Positions 44,401 to 55,569 of a stretch of DNA of 64,000 nucleotides are shown here, one piece after another (the first letter of the stretch is position 1; each line of letters opens with the position of its first letter). The stretch is from Desarmillaria ectypa (lineage: Eukaryota; Basidiomycota; Agaricomycetes; Agaricales; Physalacriaceae). The notes under the pieces were generated by a model. That model was not told where the DNA came from. It saw only the letters and a program-made list of their open reading frames with translations, and searched no databases. The stretch spans positions 558,001-622,000 of the forward strand of contig JAUDYN010000003.1 of NCBI GenBank assembly GCA_030407005.1, in the 5' to 3' direction. The position numbers were made by a program, and so were the translations under genes.

Positions 44401-44634
44401 CAGACCCACCATTTCTTGAATCTTAAGTTTCACGTATTGAAGTCCCCATTGTAAATTTGTGATTTCTGCTGTTCGTTCTTCACCATTGGGCCCCTCAGGG
44501 AGTTCAATGATCCTTGTTTTTCCCATGGACTTGGATATGTCCACTAAGAACAGGGTCACGGTATACTAAAAAGGAGTCAATATGTTGTTGAAGAGAAATC
44601 AAAACATGCTCACTCCTGCTCTTTCAGCGGGCAT
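41486..44634 (-). CDS. KU80: KU80 DNA end-binding subunit
   Basis: Partner of Ku70; the ring-shaped dimer loads on double-strand ends for non-homologous end joining and telomere upkeep. Multi-exon gene on -. Exon 1 ends after MPAERAG (donor GTGAGC), and exon 2 reads YTVTLFLVDISKSMGKTRII, the start of the vWA-like domain. Also seen: NLQWGLQYVKLKIQEM, KIVLVTDGENPMEIEDWQ, FDDEEFPYMEEDKSNIK and FYKQFVNVVENGVLGTCAYA. The Ku beta-barrel has YVPCPDGQFPRLHTERGIEI, VWADPSSPQQQVALSAIVQA, GVMAIARWVTEDGMDPKMGV and FNKVDCLLWAPMPFADDVRK. An acidic linker and a helical C-terminal part (FLLELKKKCKATPGNPEFWR) follow; the stop is at 41486-41488. The C-terminal DNA-PKcs-binding motif of animals is not expected in fungi, and I do not see it. 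Exon borders were only partly resolved. Confidence 0.92.
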
Positions 44635-44848
44635 GGTGATGGTAGCGAAGGATTGAGTCAACCGTCGGCGACTCGGCGTGTCGGACGCGGGGGGATAATT
44701 ATATCACGTGATCGACACATGTTACACTGTCACTGTGATAGATGTAACGCCCAGAACGTTCAGCGTGACAGTAGCGTGACATACCCTTTCCTGCCACACA
44801 TTCGAGGCTTGTTGACGCGACTGATTGCTGCAGGGCACGCGGACGGTA
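44635..44848. promoter_or_regulatory. Divergent promoter, KU80 / STH1, with TCACGTGA palindrome
   Basis: 214 bp lie between the start codons. A perfect 8-base palindrome TCACGTGA (44704-44711) contains CACGTG, the core bound by fungal bHLH factors of the Cbf1/Pho4 type. Its location between two DNA-repair/chromatin genes is notable, but binding is only inferred. Confidence 0.6.
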
Positions 44849-47800
44849 ATGTCGGCTCCTATGTTAGCCAACGGCCTCCCTCAGAATATCCCACCACATC
44901 ACGGGCTACGACAGCCCGGCATGCAGGAGCTGCAGCAACTCATTCTGGTACGTCGACTGCTCCTTGATATATTCAATACATTTACTCATCCTGCCCTCTA
45001 GCGAGTCAACTTTCTTAGAAAGAATCCTAACGAGCAGAAAACCCCCAACGAGCTCGAAAATCTGGTCAAATACATCCAGAGTGTTAGCAACCAAAGTGGG
45101 TCACCACCTTCTCCTTACCGCCCAATTTTATCTCATCTTTCTAGCTCGAAATCATGCTCAGGCTGCGCAGCAGCAAACACAGCAATCTTTGGTTAATGGA
45201 AATGGCATCACTAATGGTTCTACGCCTGTCGTTGTCCCTCCGGTAACCCCTCATACTCCCGTCTCCTTCACCTCCGACCAGATAAACGTTCTCCGTGCAC
45301 AAATATCAGCCTTCAAACTTCTCAGTCGACATCTTCCTGTGCCCGACAATGTACAGCAAGCCATGCAGATGCACAATGCCGTTGCTGTCGCAGACGAGAA
45401 ACGACTCCAGTCCCCCGATTCTTCCTCTCGAGCCGCTGACAGCGCTGTGAAGGTGCCGAAAGGCGAGTCAGGGACACTAGCGCTCGATAATGGCAAGTCG
45501 GAGGAACCAGAAGAAATAGAAATTGATCCCGCCGATCTACCCAAAGGACCATTCCTCGAGGACGATGTCAACTCGGGTATATATCCTTATAATGCGTATA
45601 GACATCCTTTTTCCCACCTCAAGTGCGGTCCCGAGACCGATAAAACCACGTTTTCCACTCGACTGCAGCGCCTACTCATTCCCACTATCATGCCAACTGG
45701 CCTCGACGCTAACCAGATATTGGCTGAGCGTGACCTTTTCATTGAAAACCGCATCCAGCAACGAATCAGAGAACTGGAGGTTCTTCCTTCCACCATGGGC
45801 GATGGAGGCTTAGTTCCAGATGTCGACATTGACGAGATGGTCAAAGGCGAGAAGGAGAACACCGCGGTGAACGACGCCCATCTTGGAAATCTTATACATC
45901 CGAGTGCCACATCTCATGGCAAGCTCCGTGCCATGATAGAGCTCAAGTCGTTGCGTCTCGTGGAGAAGCAAAGGGCTATGCGCGCTCTCGTGGCTGAGCG
46001 ACTCACCCACGGATCTCTCCTTCCGCTCAACCGGGTCGACTTCAAACGCACCCGAAAGCCGCACCCCAAAGATGCACGTATGACTGAGCAGCTCGAGCGA
46101 AGGCAACGCACTGATCGCGAGCGACGTGCGAAGCACAAGCACGTTGAGCAGCTCAATGTTATCACAGCTCATGGACGCGAAGTGATCGCTGTAAACCGTG
46201 CTGCCCAGGAGCGGGTTCTGAGAATTGGACGGGCCGTTTTGAGCTACCATATTCATACGGAGAAAGAGGAGCAGAAGAGGATCGAAAGGATTTCGAAAGA
46301 GCGTTTGAAAGCGCTGAAGGCAGACGATGAAGAGGCGTACATGAAACTCATTGACACGGCCAAGGACACTAGGATCACACACCTTTTGAGACAGACGGAT
46401 GCGTATCTTGACTCTCTCGCTCAGGCCGTCGTCGCTCAGCAGAATGAAGGTGGTCCACAGGAGCACTTTCAATTCGAGGTGGAAGATGGTCCAGCGACGG
46501 AGGCTACATTCGGTGCACAGATTTCGGAAGATGCCAATGAAGACAAGACTAAGGTGGACTACTACGCCGTTGCTCATCGTATATCCGAGAAGGTTACGAG
46601 ACAGCCTTCTGTACTGGTCGGTGGGACACTGAAAGAGTATCAGTTGAAGGGGTTGCAGTGGATGGTGAGCTTGTATAATAACAGACTGAATGGCATTTTG
46701 GCGGACGAAATGGTGCGTTTTCCGATCCCCTTCCCTATGACTAATGGCCAACAAGAAATTTCTAGGGTCTCGGAAAGACGATTCAGACCATATCCCTGAT
46801 CTCGTTCCTCATCGAAGTCAAACGACAACGCGGTCCTTACCTTGTTATTGTCCCTCTTTCTACCATGACGAACTGGTCAGGAGAATTTGCCAAGTGGGCC
46901 CCCTCCATCAAGACTGTGTCGTACAAAGGCAATCCAGCTCAGCGTCGCGCTTTACAGGGTGACCTTCGGGTGGGACAATTCCAAGTCTTACTTACCACGT
47001 ATGAGTACATCATCAAAGATCGACCTCATCTCAGCAAGTTAAAGTGGTTGCATATGATCATTGGTGTGTATATTCATCCTTCTTCTCGTGATCTAGGAAC
47101 TGAAAATGCTGGCCTTAGATGAGGGTCATCGTATGAAAAACACTCAAAGCAAACTTTCTCAAACTCTCACCACTTACTACCACACCCGATACCGCCTCAT
47201 TCTCACTGGTACACCCTTGCAGAACAATCTTCCAGAATTGTGGTCTTTACTGAACTTCGTCCTTCCCAAAATCTTCAATTCCGTAAAATCATTCGACGAA
47301 TGGTTCAATACTCCCTTTGCCAACTCAGGAACAGGCGACAAGATAGAACTGAACGAAGAAGAGGCTCTTCTTATTATCCGTCGTCTCCACAAAGTGCTTC
47401 GTCCTTTCTTGTTGAGGCGATTGAAGAAGGATGTCGAGAGTGAGCTACCAGACAAAGTCGAGAAGGTCATAAAGGTCAGGATGAGTGCTTTGCAAAGTCA
47501 GCTCTACAAGCAGATGAAGAAACACAAGATGATTGCAGACGGAAAAGACGCTAAAGGGTATGTCATACATTCGAGCAGTATACAATGGCCTGATGCCTCC
47601 GTCGTCCAGCAAATCGGGTGGTGTGAAAGGTTTGAGCAACGAGCTGATGCAGCTGCGAAAGATTTGCCAACATCCTTTCTTGTTTGAAAGCGTAGAGGAC
47701 AAAGTCAATCCCAGTCAAGTTATCGACGATAAACTTATTCGGACGTCTGGGAAGATTGAGTTGCTCAGTCGTGTATTACCGAAATTCTTTGCGGCAGATC

Positions 47801-49787
47801 ACCGAGTATGTATGCTGTCGCATGAGGCCTTCCGACTTTGATTAATGTTTTTCCGAAGGTCCTTATTTTCTTTCAGATGACCAAAGTAATGGATATCATG
47901 GAGGACTTCTTGAAAATGATGGGATGGAAATATCTTCGGTTGGATGGTGGCACCAAAACGGAAGAGCGTGCATCATATGTTCAGCTGTTCAACGCGAAAG
48001 ATTCGGAGTACAAGGTGTTCATTCTGTCGACAAGGGCTGGTGGCCTGGGCTTGAACTTGCAGACAGCTGATACGGTTATCATGTTCGTATCGTTATCTTA
48101 CTTGTCCTTTCTACTCGATGCTTATCTTTGGTTTGCAGCTTTGATAGTGACTGGTAAGCGCTTGACTTTCCAGCGTTTTGCAAAGCTGATCATGGCCATT
48201 AGGAACCCTCATGCTGACTTGCAAGCTCAAGATCGTGCCCATCGTATTGGTCAGACTCGTGCCGTGCTCATTCTCCGATTCATCACGGAGAAGAGTGTGG
48301 AAGAAGCCATGTACCAGCGTGCTCGCTACAAGTTGGATATTGACGACAAAGTCATTCAAGCTGGACGTTTCGATAACAAATCCACTCAAGAAGAACAGGA
48401 AGAGTTTTTGGTATGTTGAACTATTTTTTCAACGATTACCTCGCTCTGATTTTGTTTGTAGCGTTCGATCCTTGAGGCCGATCAAGAGGAAGAAAACGAA
48501 GAGGCTGGCGACATGAACGACGAAGAGCTCAATGCCTTAATCGCTCGTAGCGAAGAAGAAGGAGAAATCTTCCGACAAATGGATACTGTGCGCGAGCGCG
48601 AAGCTCAAGAGAATTGGCGGAACCAAGGAAAGCGCGGCAAGGCACCACTCCCTTTGATACAACTCGAAGAACTTCCCGAATGCTATCAGACCGACGAACC
48701 CTTCGAAGCCAAAGAGACTGAAGAGATATTTGAAGGTCGCGGTCAGCGTCGCAGGAATGTTGTGAGTTATAATGATGGCCTCAGTGATGATGCATGGGCG
48801 AGGGTGAGATCTTTTTAATGTCCTTTACTTGTTATTGGCTAATGTAGCATCGTTTTATAGGCTCTGGAAGACGGCGAAGATCTTGAAGATCTTAGCGAGC
48901 GGCCGCGGAAGACGCGAAACATCGCCAAGTTCATGAGAGAAGGAGAAGCGTCTAGTCGAGGGACACCTGTCTCTGACTTGGACTCTCGACCGCGTAAAGG
49001 CCGCAAAGGCAAGGCCAAAGCTCAGGACTATGAGGTTCCAATTGGTTCTAAGCGGAAGAGGGGGGTGAAAGCAATGTCAGTAACCCCATCTGCTGCAGGG
49101 GATGACGAAGACGAGGACCGAATAAGTGTAAATTACCCTCCTCTATCTTGCTCTTGTTTTCTTTTTGACTTGTTTGTACAGAAACGCCGGAAGACGAAGA
49201 CGGGTGACATTTCTCCGGCACTGCGTGAGCGGATGAAGAGGGCATTCGAAGAATGCTACGATGCTGTGTACGACTGCGAGGCTGAAGATGGTCGGACTCG
49301 GCGTGACCTGTTCCTCCAACTCCCAGCTAAGAAGGTGTGGCCACAATGCGATTTGACTGTAAAATGTCTAACAGCTCGTATCAACCAGACATATCCCGAC
49401 TATTATCAACTCATCTCCAGACCTATCTGCATGACGCAAATCCAGAAACGAAGCCAAAGTTCATACTACAAAACCGTGCAGCAATTCAGGGATGATTGGA
49501 AGCTCATGTTTAACAATGCGCGCACTTATAATCAAGAAGGCTCATGGGTCTATAATGATGCTGAGGAAATGGAGAAGGTCTTTGATGCCGCATATGAACG
49601 AGCTATAGTTGGTTCGGGTTTGCCTGGGGCTCCATTATCGGGATCGTACGATTCTGCCTTGACACCCATGGACGACGACGAACGACCCCCGCCTCCGGTG
49701 CGTTCCAGGAGTACTGGTCGCAAGCAGGTCATCAGCGACGAGGAGGCTGATGATCCGGAGTACCTTACTCCAAGCGACGATGATTGA
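44849..49787 (+). CDS. SNF2/STH1-type SWI/SNF chromatin remodeler ATPase with bromodomain
   Basis: Catalytic subunit of a SWI/SNF or RSC complex. First exons: 44849-44947, 45002-45095 and 45145-46712. Start [14 protein letters not shown] (a second ATG lies 12 bases on). Domains in order: QLQ ([20 protein letters not shown]), HSA ([20 protein letters not shown]), DEXH ATPase with [45 protein letters not shown] and [20 protein letters not shown], then the helicase C lobe with [40 protein letters not shown] and [21 protein letters not shown] SnAC-like region follows ([20 protein letters not shown]). The C-terminal bromodomain has [20 protein letters not shown] and [21 protein letters not shown] 15-base microexon near 48140 encodes FDSDW, joining IIF to NPHADLQAQ. 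The protein ends acidic at TGA 49785-49787. SNF2 and STH1 cannot be told apart from this alone. Confidence 0.94.
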
Positions 49788-49952
49788 CGCATTCTTTCAC
49801 TTTATTCTTGTCCGATCTTCGTAGCTTATTGTAAACCGTATCCTTGGATTTAAACCTATATTTGTTGTCGGGCTGTACCTTTATCGATTCCTAATACTTG
49901 CTTTTCGTAGTAGTTAGAGCATTGCCCATGAAAATGTTCAGATAAGACATGC

Positions 49953-50471
49953 CTAGTAGAAATATTCAGGCTGCTCATAGGGCAGGGGAATAAGGTCTAT
50001 CAATGCTACGAAATCCATACGATCAAGCAGCCCTTCATTGACCATGGCGCCTAGAAGCTTTCTCGTCCACACGCGGCATCCATTATGAAGCAACCGCTCA
50101 TTGAACTGTATATCAGCCGCCAACTCCAGCATCTTCTCCCTCTGATCTCGAGTGAACGTGCCAAGCTCGTAAGTTTGTAATTCCTGGGCCTTGTCCCTGA
50201 CACGCTGCTTGATGTTGGGCTCAACGTAGTAGAACCTATCTCCCCACCTCTCCAGCTGGATGATTTGGTGAATCAACATGTTTGAGCCAGCTGTGGACGA
50301 GCCTCCATTGTCCCAGAAAATCCAGAAATGACGTGGTGTATGCGACGAGCCTGATATTGGGCTCCGTGCTTGAAGATAGACTCTCTTCTCCGACTCGTCA
50401 TCGGGATACTTGAGCGATAGGTCAGTGATGTTCGAAGTAGGGATCATATTTCTAGATAAAAAATCGACCAT
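49953..50471 (-). CDS. Small basidiomycete protein of unknown function
   Basis: Open frame of 172 codons on -, ATG at 50469-50471. It has regular, protein-like composition: RHFWIFWDNGGSS, LIHQIIQLERWGDRFYYVEP, YELGTFTRDQREKMLELAAD and CRVWTRKLLGAMVNEGLLDR. It resembles the small Agaricomycete proteins with a C-terminal CxxW..x..LVxxGL pattern, which occur in many copies and have no known role. A 5' exon may be missing, since the region upstream (50480-50650) has splice-like signals. It is convergent with the STH1 gene. I cannot name a function. Confidence 0.55.
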   Translation of the reverse strand: MVDFLSRNMIPTSNITDLSLKYPDDESEKRVYLQARSPISGSSHTPRHFWIFWDNGGSSTAGSNMLIHQIIQLERWGDRFYYVEPNIKQRVRDKAQELQTYELGTFTRDQREKMLELAADIQFNERLLHNGCRVWTRKLLGAMVNEGLLDRMDFVALIDLIPLPYEQPEYFY

Positions 50472-50780
50472 GAGTGTCCCAGCAGTGCATCACGGGTGAA
50501 GCTGAAGTGCCAAGAGGGGGAATTCACAATACCTTGGACGAGAAAACGAAGACTGCTGGCTCAGAAGCGATAGCTGTTTAGGCGTCAGTGTTAAAACCAT
50601 GATACCTAGAAATCATTGAAACCTACCTGTCACTACTGCTGACCACGATTGAGAAGGGGGGGAAAGAACTACCCAGCGGGACACTGCTAGAGACGCGTCC
50701 TTACAAAGGAAGCCAGTGAAGCAATAAAGCAGTAGCAATGGTCGATTCTCGTAATGAATACCCACGGTAGACCGATATAA
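50472..50780. other. Spacer upstream of the small unknown gene
   Basis: Possible promoter and 5' exon of the 49953-50471 gene. Nothing else recognised. Confidence 0.35.
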
Positions 50781-51640
50781 TCACATTGCTTTGCATAGGG
50801 CACCTGCAGAAATAGAGAAAATAGATCTGGGGTACAAGTTGTTTAAATTGGATCGGGCCATCAAGGCAGTACAGAGCGCCAAAAATAGAAACTTTGTGTT
50901 CCGGCTCAACTTACTACCTTGCTTGCGCGTAGTAGGTTGAAACTTGTTCAATGACACCGATGCCTTCACGATGCTATCGTCTTTACCGCGTCTAAAGATG
51001 TCGTGTACGATGAGGAGACGCTGGTGGATCTTTTCTTTCACTAGGCCCAGACGATTTGGTACTTCCAGCTTCGACGCCTCACTTCGGACCGAACCCTCTG
51101 CTAAAGCTAAGTTAAAGAACGGAAGGCACTATGCATTCTTTTTCGCCTGGTTTACTTTCGGGACCTATCTCGTGCCGGACATTTCCCCAGCACGGCGTGC
51201 TTTCTCGTACATGCACAAAGACATTGAATGTCTTCGGCATCTTCACGAGTCCTCAGGTTATTGTGCGCCTTTTAGTAGGTGTTTAGTATGTGTCCTGGGC
51301 CACCCCCTATCAATCACTTAGCCCTCCGTTATACAGACACACTTGATTCCGGCTATCGCATACAGCTCCTTGACGGCGACTTCTAATGCTCTAACAATGC
51401 TCGGTTCTTTCTTTATCCTGCAGGTATCTTTCTCCCGCGACGCAGTACTCCTTCTCGGCGTGTCTCTGCCAAACGGCTTGAGAATTTTGTTCATTACGGC
51501 TTCTATCTATGCATCCTCTGTCATGCCAGCCTAAACGGCCAAAGATACGACAGCAAGCACGAGCAGCCTCGTTCTTCTCCATTGATACAGTGCTAGAGGA
51601 CAATGCATGTCAGAACACTGGCAATCACAAGCCCTCTCTG
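50781..51640 (-). other. Coding-like fragments on the minus strand (possible gene or pseudogene)
   Basis: Several stretches on - read like protein but lie in different frames. Near 51600-51530 is MEKNEAARACCRIFGRL. From about 51507, just after an ATAG acceptor-like site, comes IEAVMNKILKPFGRDTPRRS, then EPSIVRALEVAVKELYAIAG to about 51322. From about 51112 to 50950 comes LAEGSVRSEASKLEVPNRLG, then LVKEKIHQRLLIVHDIFRRG. Short introns could join them, but I could not build a full model with a start and stop. No family recognised. It may be a real small gene with tiny exons or a decaying one. Confidence 0.3.
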
Positions 51641-53008
51641 GCCTCGCGCACGTCAATTTTCGACCACTCAGATCGAATTGTAATCGCGACCGACTGTCAA
51701 TTTCTGCTACCTCTGTTTATTCTGCAGGCCGATGCTCTCAAGCTTCTATGATACATCATATGAATAAGACACTATCTTTCCGATCCGATCCACACGTTTC
51801 CGCTCACCAAGACGAAGAATCGTCCCAGAAGTGGAAGGATCAGGAGAGAAAGCTGCTGAGCACTTGCCCGCTTCATCTGGAACACGGATAGAAAAGGCAT
51901 CACGTTGACTTCTTTCGCCCATATGCCCTTCATACTTAGACCTTAAAAAGCCGAGATGCGAGGACTAAAGGAGAGTAGCATTGAACTTGATCCGTTGCAT
52001 ACATTGAGCCACACAATATGATCAACTTTACACAAAACGCGGAAGGAACGAACGGCAAAAACTACATGCCCGCTATTGACGGACGTGGTCCAACAGTGGT
52101 GAAACGGCAGCTTATGGTTAGCTTCTACCTCGATACTTGTTTCTTCTGGCGGTGATGAACAGGTTAGAGGTCCTTCCGAGTTCTTTCGGCATCAACTTGG
52201 TTGCCGACTTGCAGTAATACTGCTACAGATGACCGAATACTTTGCCATTGCGGATTCTTCCTTTTGTGTCCTCGTGTATACAGTACCGGTGACAGAATAC
52301 TGCTGCGGTATAATCCCATGATACACACATCAGTAACGACGGCCTGTTCTGCATGTCAAAGAATTAGTGTATCATGTATTCCAGAACCCAGAGGCAGGTC
52401 TCAAGGTATGTTCACAGATACCTCATGAGTACTTAAAATGGAAGACTGACAAAGACCATGGTTCCTGCAGGAAATAGTAGGAGTTCTCAAGATTCTATCG
52501 TGCATCCCGGAAAAGGTGGACTCAGAGATGTCTTAGTCGCAGCGTAGAATGGCCCTTGGACTTGCCCTCCTTGCGTGTCGAACGTAACGCAAACGTTGAA
52601 TGACTCGTCTTTCTCCTCGTTAGACGTCTCCCACCGGCAATCGCTTTTGTAGTAACATAATGTGAAGCCCGAAAATTTGGACTTCATTGCCCACCACCGT
52701 TCTTTCACCGACAAATGATAACCCGTTTACTGAGTCAGATATTTGACGAGCTCTGATAGTAGAAAACTCAGAAAGTAGTGTCCTACGCTACGTACACTTG
52801 CTGTATCTTTTCCCGACTAGTGTTTTACAAAAAGCGAGTAAAACATTCGACAGTTAGATAAATAAAGAATGTCGGGAATAGTCCTTAATAGGGGGTAACA
52901 ACAGCCAGTCTCTACGTAGACTGGACAACATTAGAAGTAAGCGTAGTATGTAAAATAACACTGGAAATACAAACATAAAAATAGCTGAAGAATAATAATG
53001 CTGTACCG
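51641..53008. other. Gene-poor region 3' of DOT1
   Basis: No supported gene. Small frames on both strands (for example 51607-51891 on + and 52487-52714 on -) lack motifs or a proper ATG. The last ~200 bases are the AT-rich 3' region of DOT1. Confidence 0.4.
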
Positions 53009-54802
53009 TCACCGTGAAGTCCTTGACCGTCTTCCTCCAGAAATCCTTGAGTTCTCGAAACGCGAACGCACATCTGCATAACCTGTCCGGTCGACGCGAT
53101 GAACGTAGTAGCTGCCTCCCCCAGGTCCCCAACTCACGTCACCGCTCCGATACGTCTTCTCCTGCACATCAAAAATAGCGCTCATGTCATCCACATTCCT
53201 CTCTGTCACTCTTGCATTGACAGCATTCACAAACGGCTTCAAGCTGACAACAATAGCGCCTTCCTTCAGATCGAGGAACTTGGCTCGTATCGCCTCGTTT
53301 AGCCGTTCGTCAAAGACCTTGTTGTCAACCAGCACAACATCGGCTTCCTTCAACAGCTCATCTACCCGCGGACTCTCGAGCATGTCACCTTCTTCAACCT
53401 CTATGTCGCCCAGCGATACACCCCACATTCGACATCGGGTCGCGAAATGCTGAACCATGTTCTTTGCGACACCTGCAGGCGCAGGCATAAGCTCTATCCC
53501 GTAGCTCCGGCACCCCGTTTGAAGGCTGGCATGGACGAGAATGTTTCCCACGCCGCTTCCTAAATCAATGAAAAGCGAATTTTGGTCCAGGTTCGTGTTG
53601 ACGATGATATCGTACACGAGACTGGGCATCAATTCGCCATAGACAGTGCTTGAGAAAGCCTCGTACTGTTTAAGGCTATGTACATGGGGACCAACGCTTC
53701 GCTGATAATTTTCTTCGACGACACGAAGCAATACATTTTTCGGGACGTTGGGCCATGCTGAGACAGCGGTTTTGAGCTCGTTGGAAGGTGTAGGGTGGAA
53801 GACGTCACCCAGGAGATTAGGGCGCAGCAGACTTGGGTATTTGAGTTCGCGAATTAGACAGTTGATTTTATGGAGAGTGGTAGAGAAGAGGGGACCGTCT
53901 CGTATGTGTATTGCGCGTTGCAGAAATCGGAGAAGATTCCCGTAAGGGCCTTCAGGGTGTGGTGTAGCTGGTGGTGGCGGTCGCTTGGAGTGGGTATCAG
54001 AATAATAATCGGAAGGGAGAGTGCCGAATATAGCCTGCTGTTTTGGTGACATGTAGCAGTCGACAATGGTGTATAATGACCTCTCGAGATCCATAATTGG
54101 ATTGTAATGATCCTTGTCTTTGGGCTCAAGGAGAATAAATTCTTCGCAGGCGTCGTTATTTGGGTATTCAAGTTCGCCAGTTGGCGGGTGAACGGGATGT
54201 GGCTTCCAAGAGTAGTCTTCTGGGTCTTGGGGATTTGAAAAATCTGTCATTGTCATGTCATTAGAAAAAGAAATGGTACGGTAGGGCTGCCACGTACAGG
54301 CCTTATATGTCCGCATAAGATCCTTTACAGCATTCAAGGACGATACGTGGGGTGTCTTTGCTGGGTCTCCATCGATCTCAACGGCGCAGTTGCGCGTCTT
54401 GTCGGCCGGACATTGCACAGCAGACGTCGAGCGGGACCGATAAATGGGCGGTAGGGAGAGGGCGTCGCCGTTGTCTGACCCCCAGTCGTCATCCGAGTCC
54501 GGCGAGGCGCGTTTGCGTGACTTTTGGCTGGGTTTCATAGACCTGGCGCGCTTTTGATTACGAGAAACATCTCTTGGACCGTCTGAGCTCTTTCTTTTTC
54601 GCAACGAAGACGATGAAGAGGACGAGGAGGACGAAGACATCGGCGACGACGCGAGCGATGGTGATGAATGGGGCGATTCTTGGTACGGACGCGTTGAGTC
54701 GTCGGGGGGTGAAGAAGATGATATCATTGGTGAGTAATGTGCCGTGTCTGTGGAAGCTGAGCAGTTGGGGAACACTGTTACGGCGAGGTGTAACATTCCC
54801 AT
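53009..54802 (-). CDS. DOT1: DOT1 histone H3-K79 methyltransferase
   Basis: S-adenosylmethionine-dependent, non-SET methyltransferase acting on Lys79 of histone H3; it affects silencing and DNA-damage checkpoints. It appears intronless: the frame is open from well before ATG 54802 to the stop at 53009-53011, about 597 residues. An inner ATG at 54727 (MISSSSPPDD) is an alternative start. The N-terminal third is Ser-rich and very basic (SLRKRKSSDGP, RNQKRARSMKPSQKSRKRAS), as expected for nucleosome binding. The catalytic domain has SVGPHVHSLKQYEAFSSTVY (D1 loop), GELMPSLVYDII, SLFIDLGSGVGNILVHASLQ (AdoMet motif I), CRSYGIELMP, VVLVDNKVFDERLNEAIRAK and FLDLKEGAIVVSLKPF. The end, GDVSWGPGGGSYYVHRVDRT, is also typical. 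It is divergent from DBP3 across about 770 bp. Confidence 0.95.
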   Translation of the reverse strand: MGMLHLAVTVFPNCSASTDTAHYSPMISSSSPPDDSTRPYQESPHSSPSLASSPMSSSSSSSSSSSLRKRKSSDGPRDVSRNQKRARSMKPSQKSRKRASPDSDDDWGSDNGDALSLPPIYRSRSTSAVQCPADKTRNCAVEIDGDPAKTPHVSSLNAVKDLMRTYKACTWQPYRTISFSNDMTMTDFSNPQDPEDYSWKPHPVHPPTGELEYPNNDACEEFILLEPKDKDHYNPIMDLERSLYTIVDCYMSPKQQAIFGTLPSDYYSDTHSKRPPPPATPHPEGPYGNLLRFLQRAIHIRDGPLFSTTLHKINCLIRELKYPSLLRPNLLGDVFHPTPSNELKTAVSAWPNVPKNVLLRVVEENYQRSVGPHVHSLKQYEAFSSTVYGELMPSLVYDIIVNTNLDQNSLFIDLGSGVGNILVHASLQTGCRSYGIELMPAPAGVAKNMVQHFATRCRMWGVSLGDIEVEEGDMLESPRVDELLKEADVVLVDNKVFDERLNEAIRAKFLDLKEGAIVVSLKPFVNAVNARVTERNVDDMSAIFDVQEKTYRSGDVSWGPGGGSYYVHRVDRTGYADVRSRFENSRISGGRRSRTSR

Positions 54803-55569
54803 AGCGGCTGGGTGGTGACTGGTTGAAAGCAAAAGAGCTGGATGTAGCGTGGCTGTGCTCTGTCCATCTTTTTGCCCACGTGGTTGGTCCTCTATCTATT
54901 CCATCTTCAGGTTGGCCATCCAACTTTCTTTTGTTCCACCGCATCCTTTTTATTACAAGAAAACAACAATATTTCTTGTTTTCTTGTCGGTTTATTATCC
55001 CTGGTACTTTTGACAAGACCACATATCCACATCACCGCCAAACAATGACAATTGGCCAAATTTAGCAGTCCTTGTGTTTTACTTGTCCTTTTCACACGAC
55101 GTTGGCAAGCTTTGAAAAAAATTAGAGAACTCTTACTTTGGCTCTCAGAGATTACCGATGCAAGATACCATCAAATACAGATCGACTATTAGCCTGAAAG
55201 GGTTCGGATAGCAGCTCCTGATCCTCGAGCTGCGTCATATGAATGGCAAGAATACTTACACTGCCTCAAGGAACAATGCCGTGGCCAACTATTTTAGTTA
55301 TTCCTCTGATACCACGTCGGCGTGACCTCTAAGGATGCCGTAGATATAGAATATACACCTTTCCAAAGTTTTTCCGAGAGGTTATTTCGAACCCAAACTT
55401 CACAGGAATCTTATAAATCAATTGACCACAGAATTCGGAGTATCGAAAGGTCAAAATATCCAGAATGGCACCCAGCGGGCCGGTGATTGCCTTGCTACCA
55501 ATCATTACCAATCATTTCATTTTTAACTTTTTCTTCCATCTTTCACGAAAAAAACTTATTCTTCCAATA
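54803..55569. promoter_or_regulatory. Divergent intergenic region, DOT1 / DBP3
   Basis: 767 bp between the starts, with no gene. It is long enough for two separate promoters, unlike the other head-to-head pairs in the window. Confidence 0.45.

Noticed and set aside
44964..45060. Long open frame from 44964 as start of the SNF2 gene
   Set aside because: It reads through a GT..AG intron; the exons 44849-44947 and 45002-45095 give the conserved N-terminus instead.
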